Assembly (NCBI RefSeq): GCF_040892545.1
Contig: NZ_CP156079.1
Span: 62,001-126,000 of the forward strand
Direction: 5' to 3'
Origin: Paracidovorax avenae
GTDB taxonomy: Bacteria > Pseudomonadota > Gammaproteobacteria > Burkholderiales > Burkholderiaceae_C
DNA length: 64,000 nt
The notes below the pieces were generated by a model, which worked only from the letters and a program-made list of their open reading frames with translations, was not told the origin of the DNA and made no database searches. Below, piece by piece: positions 48,025 through 56,275 of the stretch (position 1 is its first letter; each line of letters starts with the position of its first letter). The position numbers were made by a program, and so were the translations under genes.

Positions 48025-48945
48025 TCACTGCTGCAGTCCCAGGAACCGCGCCGGCGGCACGCCCACCGCGCGCCGCACCATGGCGCTGAACGCGCTGGGG
48101 CTGCTGTAGCCCAGTTCGGCCGCGATCTGGTTCACGGGCCGCCGCCCCGCCGCCAGCGCCACGGCCTGCGCCAGCAGCACCTGCTGGCGCCATTGCGTGA
48201 AGGTGGTGGACAGGTCCTGCCGGAAGAGCCGTGCCACTGTGCGCGGGCTGGCGCCGGTGTCGCGCGCCCAGTCGGCCAGCTTCTCGTGGCGCGTGGGATC
48301 GGCCAGCACCGCCTCGCACAGATGGCGCAGGCGCTTGTCCCGCGGAAGCTGCACACCCAGGCGCACGGCGCTGGCGCTGCACAGCTCTTCGCGGATCAGC
48401 GCGCTCAGAAGGCGTTCGCGGCGCAGAACCTCCTGCGGAAGCGCAGGCGCGTCGTCGCTCCGGGTGGGCATCTCGCACACCAGCGCGCGCAGCAGGTCGG
48501 ACATCTCCAGCACGCGGCACTGGCGCCACAGCGCATCTTCGGCCCGTGCCACGCCGGGGCCGCAGCGCCCGCGCGGCTGATGCAGATACAGCGTGCGCAT
48601 GTCGGCGTCCTCCACCACGGTCACCGCATGCTCCACGCCGGGGGGAATCCACACCGCGCGCGACGGCGGCACGGTGTAGGTGCCTTCGGCCACCGTCAGC
48701 CGGATCACGCCCGTGGTCGATACGGCCACCTGCGCCCAGGGGTGGCAGTGCGGCATCACCTGCGTGCCGGCCTTCAGCTGGCGGTGCTTGGCGCGCATCG
48801 GCCGCGCCGCGCTCGGCACGAAGAGATGCGGCGTGAGCGAGGGGACGAACGACACCGCGCGCCACTGGGACGCGCGCTGCCGGCCCGGTGCGGAGTCCTC
48901 GGCGGGCAGGGCGGCGGGCGGCTGGGCGGAGTTTGGCATGTTCAC
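48025..48945 (-). CDS. AraC-family regulator with N-terminal cupin (NimR-like)
   Basis: 306 residues. Cupin part HCHPWAQVAVSTTGVIRLTVAEGTYTVPPSRAVWIPPGVEHAVTV, then C-terminal HTH pair WARDTGASPRTVARLFRQDLSTTFTQWRQQ and NQIAAELGYSSPSAFSAMVRRAVGVPPARF. This layout is that of NimR/YeaM-type regulators, which often control a divergent efflux gene; the MFS gene starts 59 bp away on the other strand. A second ATG lies 6 bp inside. Confidence 0.9.
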   Translation of the reverse strand: MNMPNSAQPPAALPAEDSAPGRQRASQWRAVSFVPSLTPHLFVPSAARPMRAKHRQLKAGTQVMPHCHPWAQVAVSTTGVIRLTVAEGTYTVPPSRAVWIPPGVEHAVTVVEDADMRTLYLHQPRGRCGPGVARAEDALWRQCRVLEMSDLLRALVCEMPTRSDDAPALPQEVLRRERLLSALIREELCSASAVRLGVQLPRDKRLRHLCEAVLADPTRHEKLADWARDTGASPRTVARLFRQDLSTTFTQWRQQVLLAQAVALAAGRRPVNQIAAELGYSSPSAFSAMVRRAVGVPPARFLGLQQ

Positions 48946-49004
48946 GACAGCGATTGGCAGACTATCGTAATTCAGACGCGGGCCGCCTGCCTAAGATCAC
49001 CTGC

Positions 49005-50291
49005 ATGACATCGACACACGCGCCCGCTGCGGCGACCTCTCCCGCCACGCTGCGCGAAGACGCCCGCACCATCGGCCTCATCGGCCTGGCGCACGGCTCC
49101 TCGCACTTCTTCCACCTGCTGCTGCCGCCGCTGTTCCCCTTCCTCATCGCGGAGTTCGGCTACAGCTACTCCGAACTGGGCCTGCTGGTGTCGGTGTTCT
49201 TCGTCATCTCCGGCGTGGGCCAGGCACTGTCGGGTTTCATCGTGGACCGGGTCGGCGCGCGGCCGGTGATGTTCTTCGCGCTGTCGAGCTTCGTCCTGTC
49301 CGGCCTCGTGGCCAGCATCGCCACCGGCTATGCCGGGCTGATGGCGGCCGCGGCGCTGGCGGGCCTGGGCAACGCCCCCTTCCATCCGGTGGACTTCACC
49401 ATCCTCAACAAGCGCGTGTCGCCCCAGCGCCTGGGCCACGGCTTCTCGGTGCACGGCATCTCCGGCAACCTGGGCTGGGCCACCGCGCCCGTCTTCATGG
49501 CCGGCATCACCGCGGCCACCGGCTCGTGGCGGGCGGCCTGCCTCTGCGGCGGCCTGCTGGCGCTGGTCATCCTGTCCATCATGGTCCTGAACCGCGACGC
49601 GCTCGACGACCGCCGGGGCACGGCCGCGCCTGCCGCGGGCAAGCCCGGCGCCGCTGCCGCGCCGGCAGGCACCCTGGCCGAACACCCCATGGCCTTCCTC
49701 CGGCTGCCCTCCGTCTGGCTGTGCTTCTCGTTCTTCTTCTGGACCACCTGCTCGCTCAGCGTCATCCAGAGCTTCGCCGGCCCCACGCTGCAGAAGATGT
49801 ACGGCCTGCCGCTGTCCGTCACCTCCATGGTCGTCACCGGCTACATGCTGTGCGGCGCCGCCGGCATGGTGGTCGGCGGCTTCCTGGCCGGCCGCGTGGC
49901 CCGGCTGGAGCGCACCATCACCGTCTGCCTGCTGGCCACGGCCGTGCTGCTGGTCGCCGCGGGCACCGGCCTGCTGCCGGGCATGGCCGCCATGGTCTTC
50001 GTGGCGCTCGCAGGCGTGGGCACCGGCCTGGCCGGCCCCTCGCGCGACATGCTCATCAAGCGCGCCGCGCCGCCCGGCGCCACCGGCCGCGTCTACGGCA
50101 CGGTGTACTCGGGCCTGGATCTCGGCTTCTGCGTGGCCGCCCCGGTGTTCGGCGCCATGCTGGACGCGGGCATGACCTCGGGCATCTTCTACGGCTCGGC
50201 CGCCGCCCTGGTGCTGGGCGTGGCCTCGGCGGGCGTCGTGGGCATCGGCGTTGCCGCCAGGGCGCGCGCGCAGCGCATGGCCACTGCATGA
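49005..50291 (+). CDS. MFS transporter (fosmidomycin-resistance-like)
   Basis: 428 residues, twelve predicted membrane segments; HGSSHFFHLLLPPLFPFLIAEFGYSYSELGLL followed by GFIVDRVGARPVMFF gives the MFS motif A and an Fsr-like first helix. A polar Ala/Pro-rich loop separates the halves (about 200-230). Probably an efflux pump controlled by the divergent AraC protein; substrate unknown. Confidence 0.88.
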   Translation: MTSTHAPAAATSPATLREDARTIGLIGLAHGSSHFFHLLLPPLFPFLIAEFGYSYSELGLLVSVFFVISGVGQALSGFIVDRVGARPVMFFALSSFVLSGLVASIATGYAGLMAAAALAGLGNAPFHPVDFTILNKRVSPQRLGHGFSVHGISGNLGWATAPVFMAGITAATGSWRAACLCGGLLALVILSIMVLNRDALDDRRGTAAPAAGKPGAAAAPAGTLAEHPMAFLRLPSVWLCFSFFFWTTCSLSVIQSFAGPTLQKMYGLPLSVTSMVVTGYMLCGAAGMVVGGFLAGRVARLERTITVCLLATAVLLVAAGTGLLPGMAAMVFVALAGVGTGLAGPSRDMLIKRAAPPGATGRVYGTVYSGLDLGFCVAAPVFGAMLDAGMTSGIFYGSAAALVLGVASAGVVGIGVAARARAQRMATA

Positions 50292-50361
50292 GCGGCCGCT
50301 CCACCGCATCCATATCCACCGCACCCGCATCCATGGAGGGCGCCGCGCGTTGCCGGGTGTC

Positions 50362-51270
50362 GTGATCGAACAGCCGCCCGGCGGGGAGTGCCTGCACATC
50401 CGTGTGCGGCCACGCCTGCTGGCGGCGGCCATGTTGCTGGCCGGAGGTGTGCTCGCAGTGCTTCCCTGGACCGCGGCGGTGCTGTGGATGGGTGATCCGC
50501 AGGCCCGCGCACGCCTCGCGGCGGAAGGCCCATGGGCCATGGCGGTGCTGGTCCTGTGGGGCGTGCTGGTCTGCGGCGCGGGCATCGCCCTCCTGCGTTT
50601 CGCGCCACGCAGCCGGGAAGCCCGGCTGTCCCGCCTGGAGGGCACCGGGGAAGCCCTGCGCCATTTCCGGGGGGCACCCAGCGCGCGCGACATGGGCGTC
50701 ATCCTCTCGCACATCGACGCCATCTGGCTGCGCCGCGTCCCGCATGGCCGCGGCGGGCTGCGGCGCGAAGAACTGGTCCTGCGCTGCGTGCATGGCGGCC
50801 CCCGCGTTCTGGCCTGGGCGGTCCTGCCCCGGGCCGGCGCACCCTCTCGCCTGGATGCAGCGGCCCGCGCGGCCGGCGGCTTCCTGGGCGTACCCGTGGC
50901 GCTGGACGGGGAGCCGCTTCCGCCGCGGTCGGCTGCCCGCAGGCGGCAGGTCCGCAGCCTGCAGAAAGTGGCCGAACCCCCGGTGGACACGCCCCGGCTG
51001 CGCCTGCCCGGCCGCTGCATGGCGGCTGCCGGCGCAGCGCTGGCAGCCCTGTTCGCGGCCTGGCTGGCATGGCAGGTCGCCGGTGCCGTGCAGACCGGCC
51101 ACCTCGTCGTCCATCCCCGGGCGGGCGGGGCGCGGCACTACGACTGGGACGCCGCGCCGGGCCCGTTCGCCATCCAGCTGGCGTTCACCGCGGCGCTGGC
51201 AGCGCTGTGCGCGCTGATCGCGTGGCTGGCCGCGAAAGTGGCGATGGGAGGGTGGAACCGGTCCGCGTGA
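50362..51270 (+). CDS. Membrane protein, unknown
   Basis: 302 residues from a GTG at 50362 (a TTG at 50350 is possible; no ATG upstream in a good place). Two membrane segments near residues 22-45 and 60-80, a soluble basic middle of about 140 residues, and two more at the C end (MAAAGAALAALFAAWLAWQV and AFTAALAALCALIAWLA). No family recognised. Converges on the zinc-ribbon membrane gene. Confidence 0.65.
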   Translation: MIEQPPGGECLHIRVRPRLLAAAMLLAGGVLAVLPWTAAVLWMGDPQARARLAAEGPWAMAVLVLWGVLVCGAGIALLRFAPRSREARLSRLEGTGEALRHFRGAPSARDMGVILSHIDAIWLRRVPHGRGGLRREELVLRCVHGGPRVLAWAVLPRAGAPSRLDAAARAAGGFLGVPVALDGEPLPPRSAARRRQVRSLQKVAEPPVDTPRLRLPGRCMAAAGAALAALFAAWLAWQVAGAVQTGHLVVHPRAGGARHYDWDAAPGPFAIQLAFTAALAALCALIAWLAAKVAMGGWNRSA

Positions 51271-51282
51271 TCCGGCCGGCCG

Positions 51283-51654
51283 TCAGGCCTTGCGTGCCAG
51301 CTCCCGCGCGTAGCGTTGGCTGACGACCCCCAGGATGATCCCGAACACGATGAACCCCAGGCCGATCGCATCGGCGAAGCCGGGCCACGGCCCGCGCCCC
51401 TGGCTGGAAAACACGATGAAGATGGCCCCGGCCGCGATGAAGAAGATGGGTGCGAGGAACCGGTTGCGCCGCTGCGCCGAGAGCACGACCGCGCTCTGCT
51501 GCACCTGCGAATGCAGCGTGCGCGCCTTGGTCTCGCAGTCGCCCGCGCAGCAGATGGAGTGGCCCAGGTCGGTCGCGCAGGCCGGGCACAGTCCCTTGTT
51601 GCAGGCGCGGCAGGTGCCGACCGCGTCCGAGTCATGGTGTACGAAGCATTTCAT
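51283..51654 (-). CDS. B-box-type zinc-finger protein with two TM segments
   Basis: 123 residues. N-terminal MKCFVHHDSDAVGTCRACNKGLCPACATDLGHSICC has the Cys/His spacing of a B-box-like zinc ribbon, followed by CETKARTLHSQ. A hydrophobic pair follows (FLAPIFFIAAGAIFIVFSS and FADAIGLGFIVFGIILGVV). Bacterial B-box plus two-TM proteins are of unknown function. Short 12-bp convergent gap. Confidence 0.75.
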   Translation of the reverse strand: MKCFVHHDSDAVGTCRACNKGLCPACATDLGHSICCAGDCETKARTLHSQVQQSAVVLSAQRRNRFLAPIFFIAAGAIFIVFSSQGRGPWPGFADAIGLGFIVFGIILGVVSQRYARELARKA

Positions 51655-51823
51655 GCGAGTCCTTGTTGGCCGGGGGTGTGAGGGTCGCGCCGCGCGCCCG
51701 CCCGACTATCGCATGGCGGCGGAGGGACCGGCTTCTCTTCCTGGGCAATGGTTTCGCCTGCAGCGGGGACCCGCGGGCGGTTTCCCGGTGGAATGGCTCC
51801 CCTTTTCATAAAAGGACAATGCC

Positions 51824-52633
51824 ATGGAACACAGAATCCAGAGCACAGGCACGCACTCCCGGGCCTATGGTTACCTGCCTGCCGGGGCGGCCCACCCCGC
51901 TTCTACGTCCGCTCGTTCCTGCGTGCACGCACGGCCTGCCGGCGATCGGTTCCCCATGCCAGGCCGGCCGCAGCCCGCATCGGGCTCCGCGCGCATGCTC
52001 GCACCGCGCGCATCGCTGCCATCCGCCAGGCCGGAGGTCTGCAGTGGTGTACCGCCACGGGAGGGCGCCTCCGCCATCCCCTACCGCACCGCCGAACTCA
52101 CTGGAGCCAATACCGAAGGCATCTGCCTGGGGCTCTCTGCGGAATGGCTTCGCCGCCTTGGCCAGAGCCCCGCCGACCGCATGGCTGCGTTGGCGCGGGG
52201 ATCCGCCAGCCATGCCCAGGCCGGCCAGTGGCAGCGGCAGTACGCGGATGGCAAGGCCATGCGGCGGAGCAGCGGTACGCAGACGGCAAATGCGGATATC
52301 CAGGCACAGAATGCGGTACTGCGCGCTGCGGGCCTGCGCCCGGCGGATAGCGATGAGGTCTTCGATTCCAATACGCCTGAAGTGCTGCCGTATGTGTCCG
52401 ACACGATTGCGGTGAGCGGCACGAAGCATCTGCTGGGGCTGTATTTCACCGACGGGACGGCGCACACCGTCGCGACGTCGGCATCGGGGCGGCGCACGAC
52501 GGTCTTCGACCCGAACTATGGCGAGTTCGAAGCCCGGTCACGCGAGGTGGAAAGCCTGCTCGGAAGCCTGATTCAACGCTACAGGGAGCATGGCCACTCC
52601 CCGGTGGCCATCAGCCTGCAGGTACTGCATTGA
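51824..52633 (+). CDS. YopT/AvrPphB-type cysteine protease (family C58), probable type III effector
   Basis: 269 residues; AAAGGA lies 7 nt before the ATG. The N-terminal 85 residues are Ser/Pro/Ala/Arg-rich and disordered, as in secreted effectors. The catalytic domain starts about 87: C101 in GICLGLSAEWL, H214 in GTAHTVAT, D229 in TVFDPNYGEF. Spacing C-113-H-15-D nearly equals AvrPphB (98/212/227) and is close to YopT (139/258/274); total length also equals AvrPphB. Family members cleave host kinases or Rho GTPases. No GDK-type self-cleavage site or internal acylation motif is obvious. No complete PIP box: only a half TTCGC at 51753. Confidence 0.88.
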   Translation: MEHRIQSTGTHSRAYGYLPAGAAHPASTSARSCVHARPAGDRFPMPGRPQPASGSARMLAPRASLPSARPEVCSGVPPREGASAIPYRTAELTGANTEGICLGLSAEWLRRLGQSPADRMAALARGSASHAQAGQWQRQYADGKAMRRSSGTQTANADIQAQNAVLRAAGLRPADSDEVFDSNTPEVLPYVSDTIAVSGTKHLLGLYFTDGTAHTVATSASGRRTTVFDPNYGEFEARSREVESLLGSLIQRYREHGHSPVAISLQVLH

Positions 52634-52694
52634 AAACAGCCACCCGGTCACCCGCGGCACAGCGCACGATGGCATGCCGCGGTCCTGGACGCGT

Positions 52695-53105
52695 TCACTT
52701 GGCCTTCGAATGCCCGTGCGCCGCCGACCCCTCGGACGCCATGCTGCTGGCCATCACCTTCGCATAGGCGGACTTCGTCAGGTGCACCGAGCAGTACTGG
52801 TCCAGCTCGGGCTTGATCTTCTCGATGGCGTCCTCCTCGAACACCGCTTCCTTCTTGCCGCCCTGCGTGTGGCCCACGGCGTAGTAGATGAACTTGGGCT
52901 TGATCGTTTCGTCCATGCCCACGTAGTCGGAGCAGGTGGTCTTCACCAGCGGCTTGCGGGCCTTCGCGGCCGGCGCGGGGGCCGTGGCGGCCGCCGGGTT
53001 CGCGGCCGTTGCCGACGGTGCCGCGGGGCTCGGCGTCTGCGCCATGGCCGCTGCGGCGGCCAGGGAGGAAAGGGTCAGGACGGACAGGCGGGCAAGAACT
53101 CTCAT
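52695..53105 (-). CDS. HdeA/HdeB-like periplasmic acid-stress protein
   Basis: 136 residues; GAGGAG ribosome site. Signal peptide MRVLARLSVLTLSSLAAAAAMA, an Ala/Pro-rich spacer, then an HdeA-like core with two Cys (TTCSDYVGMDETIKPKFIYYAVGHTQGG and LDQYCSVHLTKSAYAKV) positioned to form the single disulfide. HdeA proteins are acid-activated chaperones. A probable promoter with a direct repeat lies at 53232-53267. Confidence 0.82.
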   Translation of the reverse strand: MRVLARLSVLTLSSLAAAAAMAQTPSPAAPSATAANPAAATAPAPAAKARKPLVKTTCSDYVGMDETIKPKFIYYAVGHTQGGKKEAVFEEDAIEKIKPELDQYCSVHLTKSAYAKVMASSMASEGSAAHGHSKAK

Positions 53106-53231
53106 GGTGGTCACTCCTCGATCGAATGATGATGGGCTCCGACGTGTGCGCCGCATCGGCGGCGGCATGCCGGTACCGTGTCGTCCGCCCCTTGCGACAG
53201 TGAAATCGCCAGGGCTTTCAACGACGGTTTC

Positions 53232-53267
53232 ATCCTAGGACTGCATACTTAGAGAGGCCTTAGAGAG
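53232..53267 (-). promoter_or_regulatory. Probable hdeA promoter with response-regulator-type direct repeat
   Basis: On the minus strand a -10 TAGGAT (53232-53237) is preceded 10 bp upstream by two CTCTCTAAG copies with an 11-bp period (53248-53256 and 53259-53267 on the plus strand as CTTAGAGAG). Read as CTTAG-N6-CTTAG it has the layout of PmrA/QseB-type boxes. It would give a 5' leader of roughly 120 nt. It overlaps the end of the broken gene at 53260. Confidence 0.4.
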
Positions 53268-53699
53268 ACAGCGACTGCGGCGCTTGCGGCCGGGGCTGCA
53301 CATCGATGCCCGTCCACGCATGCACCTCATCCTTCTCCATCGCCATGTCGAACACCTCGCCCAGGGCGGGAAAGTGCAAGCGATAACGCAGCGTATGTGC
53401 GTCGAACCGGAAGTCCTCCGCGAACCCCTTCACCGCCACCTCCAGCCGCGCGATCGCCCAGGCCTGCACGTCGATCAGCGCGGCGCAGGTGACGGGGCCC
53501 CGCCGTAGTCGGTAGTGAGCCACTCCTGGGCCACGACGACGCGCGAATCGGGTGACCAGCACAGCGGCCTGCCGAAGATCCGGTGCGGTACTTCGCGGCC
53601 ATCGATGGCCAGCCGGAAGTACTCCGGCCCGAAGCGGATCTCGCCCTCGAAGCGCAAGGCTGCGCGGTGCGCGCCGTCGGGAGAGCGGATCGTGTGCAT
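53260..53699 (-). pseudogene. Hypothetical gene broken by a one-base frameshift
   Basis: Two overlapping frames make one sensible protein only if a base is added. The first (ATG 53697-53699) runs MHTIRSPDGAHRAALRFEG to EWLTTDYGGAP and then leaves frame. The second continues VTCAALIDVQAWAIARLEVAVKG to the stop at 53260-53262. The switch falls in a run of four G on the minus strand (53498-53501 as CCCC), where a fifth G would restore DYGGGPVTCAAL and a 146-residue protein. Either a real mutation, slippage, or a sequencing error. Product unknown. Confidence 0.7.
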
Positions 53700-53736
53700 G
53701 CGTGATGACGTACGTGTATCTGCGAGGGGCTGCCGG

Positions 53737-54345
53737 TCAGGCGATGCGCCGCCATGGCACCAGCCGCGGAATGACCGCGCCCGTGGTCCGCATGTAGTCG
53801 CGGTACGCCTGCCCGAACTCCTCGCACATCATGGCCTCCTCGCGGGGAATGCGCACGATGCAGAGGATGGCCACCGCGACCAGCGCCGAAGGCCCCGCGA
53901 TGGCATTGGGCAGCAACAGGGCCTGCGCCACGCCGAACAGCAGGAATGCGGCATACATCGGGTGCCGCACCACGCGGTACACGCCGTGCTGGACCAACTG
54001 GTGGCCGTGCCGGATCTCCAGCGTGATCGACCACCACGTGCCCAGCTCCGCATGGGCGCGCCAGAACAGCCAGAGGCCTGCAGCCCAGACCAGCGCACCG
54101 GCATACGGCAGCACGTCGGGGGCGGCGTCATGCGAGGCTCCATCCAGCCAGGGGGTGAAGATGTACGCCAGTGGCAGCACCATCTGCCCGATGGCCACCA
54201 GCGCGATCAGTGCCTTGTCCTGCCGGGTGGAATAGCTCGCCCTGGATGGGCCGGCAGCGCGCGCTCGGCGCTGGTAGACGATGCGGATGGCCTGGTAGGC
54301 CAGCAGGCCCACGAGGAATGTCGCCTGGGCGGCGTGAAGATGCAT
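53737..54345 (-). CDS. Isoprenylcysteine-methyltransferase-like (ICMT/phospholipid methyltransferase) membrane protein
   Basis: 202 residues, about five membrane segments, with the C-terminal SAM-binding pattern HGVYRVVRHPMYAAFLLFGVAQALLL and EEFGQAYRDYMRTT. Bacterial members of this family methylate lipid or unknown small substrates. ATG at 54343-54345; an upstream start at 54390 would add a polar lead. Followed by the low-GC island boundary. Confidence 0.85.
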   Translation of the reverse strand: MHLHAAQATFLVGLLAYQAIRIVYQRRARAAGPSRASYSTRQDKALIALVAIGQMVLPLAYIFTPWLDGASHDAAPDVLPYAGALVWAAGLWLFWRAHAELGTWWSITLEIRHGHQLVQHGVYRVVRHPMYAAFLLFGVAQALLLPNAIAGPSALVAVAILCIVRIPREEAMMCEEFGQAYRDYMRTTGAVIPRLVPWRRIA

Positions 54346-54793
54346 TGGGTTCCCTCCCTGTTTTTGTCGCCCTGCCGTTCGGGTCGGCAAGCGCAGGCCA
54401 TTCTGTCCCGAGACATGGATGGTGAGCAGTACCCAAAGCTTTGCATCGCCATAAATGGCGCCTTGGGCTCACTTTCCATGCGGCCAACATGCCCCGGCCT
54501 CGCTATCCAGGCATGCGGAGGTTCGTTCTCGTCAGCCAGCGCAGCGCTTGTGAAGGCGCCCCTCGGCATTGATGATGGCGTAAGTGGCGTTCAAATCCGC
54601 GCGGATGCCTGGCCCGATGTACACCGGATCAGCAATGATCCCATCGCACACGAATTCGCCTTTGAATTCAAACCTTTGTGTCAAATGGCATTGCGGTGCA
54701 ATTGGTAACCATTTTCGGGCGATTAAGGCCTTGCTCAGCCGTTAGGTTCATATCATGCGCCCGCTGACATGAATAGAACAAGGGAGGGACGGC
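54346..54793. other. Intergenic stretch with a probable decayed gene on the minus strand
   Basis: 448 bp with no intact gene. On the minus strand 54532-54744 is an open frame of about 70 codons with no good start; its end reads like real protein (GEFVCDGIIADPVYIGP, then ADLNATYAIINAEGRLHK, stop at 54532-54534). It may be the C-terminal remnant of a lost gene. GC content starts to fall here, marking the left edge of the accessory island. Confidence 0.4.
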
Positions 54794-55684
54794 ATGACGA
54801 GCATCATTGCGGTGCCGCAGGAGGCACTGCGTGCTGAACTGTTGCGAAAACTTGCACCAAAGTACGCTACACGACTTTTCCAATTGCGGGACATCCCGAA
54901 TGTGATGCGCTCGCGGCTGGGTTGGACTGTGGCAGGTGCGTTGATGGAGCGGTGGTTCAACGGCGCGCCATTTCGCTTGCCCCCGGAAATGAAGGAAGGT
55001 CGCGCGCTCCAGTACAGACTGAGCCAGTTGGCGGGAGGGCATCTTGACGAAATGACCGTCACCATGGCTTGGGCTCTTCGGTTTGCGCGAGTGCAGTCTG
55101 CCTTGACCAGATTGCAAGCCAATTGGGCCACTCCTGCCGGGGTGGGGATGCTGAAGCGGCGGATCGCCAACCAATATAGCGGCCTGCAATGTGTGCGTTT
55201 TGGTGATCTCTCCCAGCCTGCCAAAATCTTGGATGAGACCTGCCAGGTCAACTACCTTGTTTTTGGAAAGTGGAGCGATCCATTGGATGATTTCTATGGT
55301 GCGATGGGTGAGGCACAGCTGAACGTGGCTGTTTCAGGTATTGTCACCCCGCAGGGCGGTGGCGGTACCATGGTAGAGATCGACGAGCTTGGCTTTTATT
55401 TGCGTGATTCCTACGACTTCAACGACAACCATGCTTTTCTGTCGCAGCCCCTGGGGTGCTGGGGATTTTCCGGTGTGCAATGTGGACCTCTCACCCGAAC
55501 CATTGTGAAAATTGAGGATATCACCGTGGATGGAGAACCAGCTGACGTGGAAGGTTATAAATATCTCGTTCAGAATGCCGACTTTCAGCGTTGGAGGGAA
55601 AAGCACCAGAGGGGCGGCGATTTCATGGTGCTTTCTGATGTTTTGCGCGTACGACTGCCGTTCCCGCAAAAATTCTCTTGGTGA
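54794..55684 (+). CDS. DUF6402-like protein (accessory, possibly secretion- or toxin-linked)
   Basis: 296 residues; strong ribosome site GGGAGGG. Clearly lower GC and different codon use than neighbours. Residues 50-85 (GWTVAGALMERWFNGAPFRLPPE) and the later ELGFYLRDSYDFNDNHAFLSQPLGCWGF resemble DUF6402 proteins of Burkholderiales, as far as I can recognise by eye. No signal peptide or TM. Coupled (GTGA) to a small membrane protein gene. Such pairs suggest effector/partner or toxin/immunity, which is inference only. Confidence 0.6.
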   Translation: MTSIIAVPQEALRAELLRKLAPKYATRLFQLRDIPNVMRSRLGWTVAGALMERWFNGAPFRLPPEMKEGRALQYRLSQLAGGHLDEMTVTMAWALRFARVQSALTRLQANWATPAGVGMLKRRIANQYSGLQCVRFGDLSQPAKILDETCQVNYLVFGKWSDPLDDFYGAMGEAQLNVAVSGIVTPQGGGGTMVEIDELGFYLRDSYDFNDNHAFLSQPLGCWGFSGVQCGPLTRTIVKIEDITVDGEPADVEGYKYLVQNADFQRWREKHQRGGDFMVLSDVLRVRLPFPQKFSW

Positions 55685-56085
55685 AAAGCATGGAGTTAAC
55701 GAGAAAGTATTTTCGATGGGCACTTTGGCTTTGCCTTGCAGTGCTCTTCACATGTTGCGTATGGTATCTGACGACTCCTGTTTTCAAGGGTAGCTACACC
55801 AGCCCTCGCCACGTATATCGAGTGGAATATTACGATGTCTCGCCGATCCAAAGGCTCATCCACTACGACATGAAAATTCCATCGTTTGTGCGTCTTTATC
55901 GCATTGAACCGGAGACCTTGATGGGGGAGAGCGATGTTGCTGATCTATGGATCAACGGTCAGCTTTACTGGTGGTTGAATCCGCCGGTCAATGCGGTGCA
56001 GATCGGACGAGATATCGTGTTCGAGAACGTGCCTCCTGAGTGTGTGGACTGTTCTAGATTACCTGACTCTGCCGTCAGACCTTAA
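55681..56085 (+). CDS. Single-TM small protein coupled to the DUF6402-like gene
   Basis: 134 residues from a GTG at 55681 that overlaps the upstream stop (ATG 55690 is the alternative). One membrane segment (about 14-34, ALWLCLAVLFTCCVWYL), then an outside domain of about 100 residues with YRVEYYDVSPIQRLIHYD and DLWINGQLYWWLNPP, and a Cys pair ECVDC near the end. Low GC like its partner. Immunity or anchor protein is possible; unproven. Confidence 0.6.
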   Translation: MKSMELTRKYFRWALWLCLAVLFTCCVWYLTTPVFKGSYTSPRHVYRVEYYDVSPIQRLIHYDMKIPSFVRLYRIEPETLMGESDVADLWINGQLYWWLNPPVNAVQIGRDIVFENVPPECVDCSRLPDSAVRP

Positions 56086-56275
56086 TAGCTCGTCCACCTT
56101 GAACTATTGGTTTTCAGTTGTAGGTAAATCAGCGGTCGACGGAGCGGCGATCAATGCCGCCGTAGGCCGAAGGCAGCAGGGCACCAACACAGGCCATGAC
56201 AATGCCGAAAGCATGGCCTATGTTGGCGTCCGCGTTGAACCGACAGTAATGCTGGGATGCGAAGCACTGTGCTGC

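Noticed and set aside
51753..51823. Possible PIP box before the C58 protease gene
   Set aside because: TTCGC is present at 51753-51757, but the position 15 bases on reads GCGGG and no YANNNT -10 follows at 30-32 bp; only a half site.
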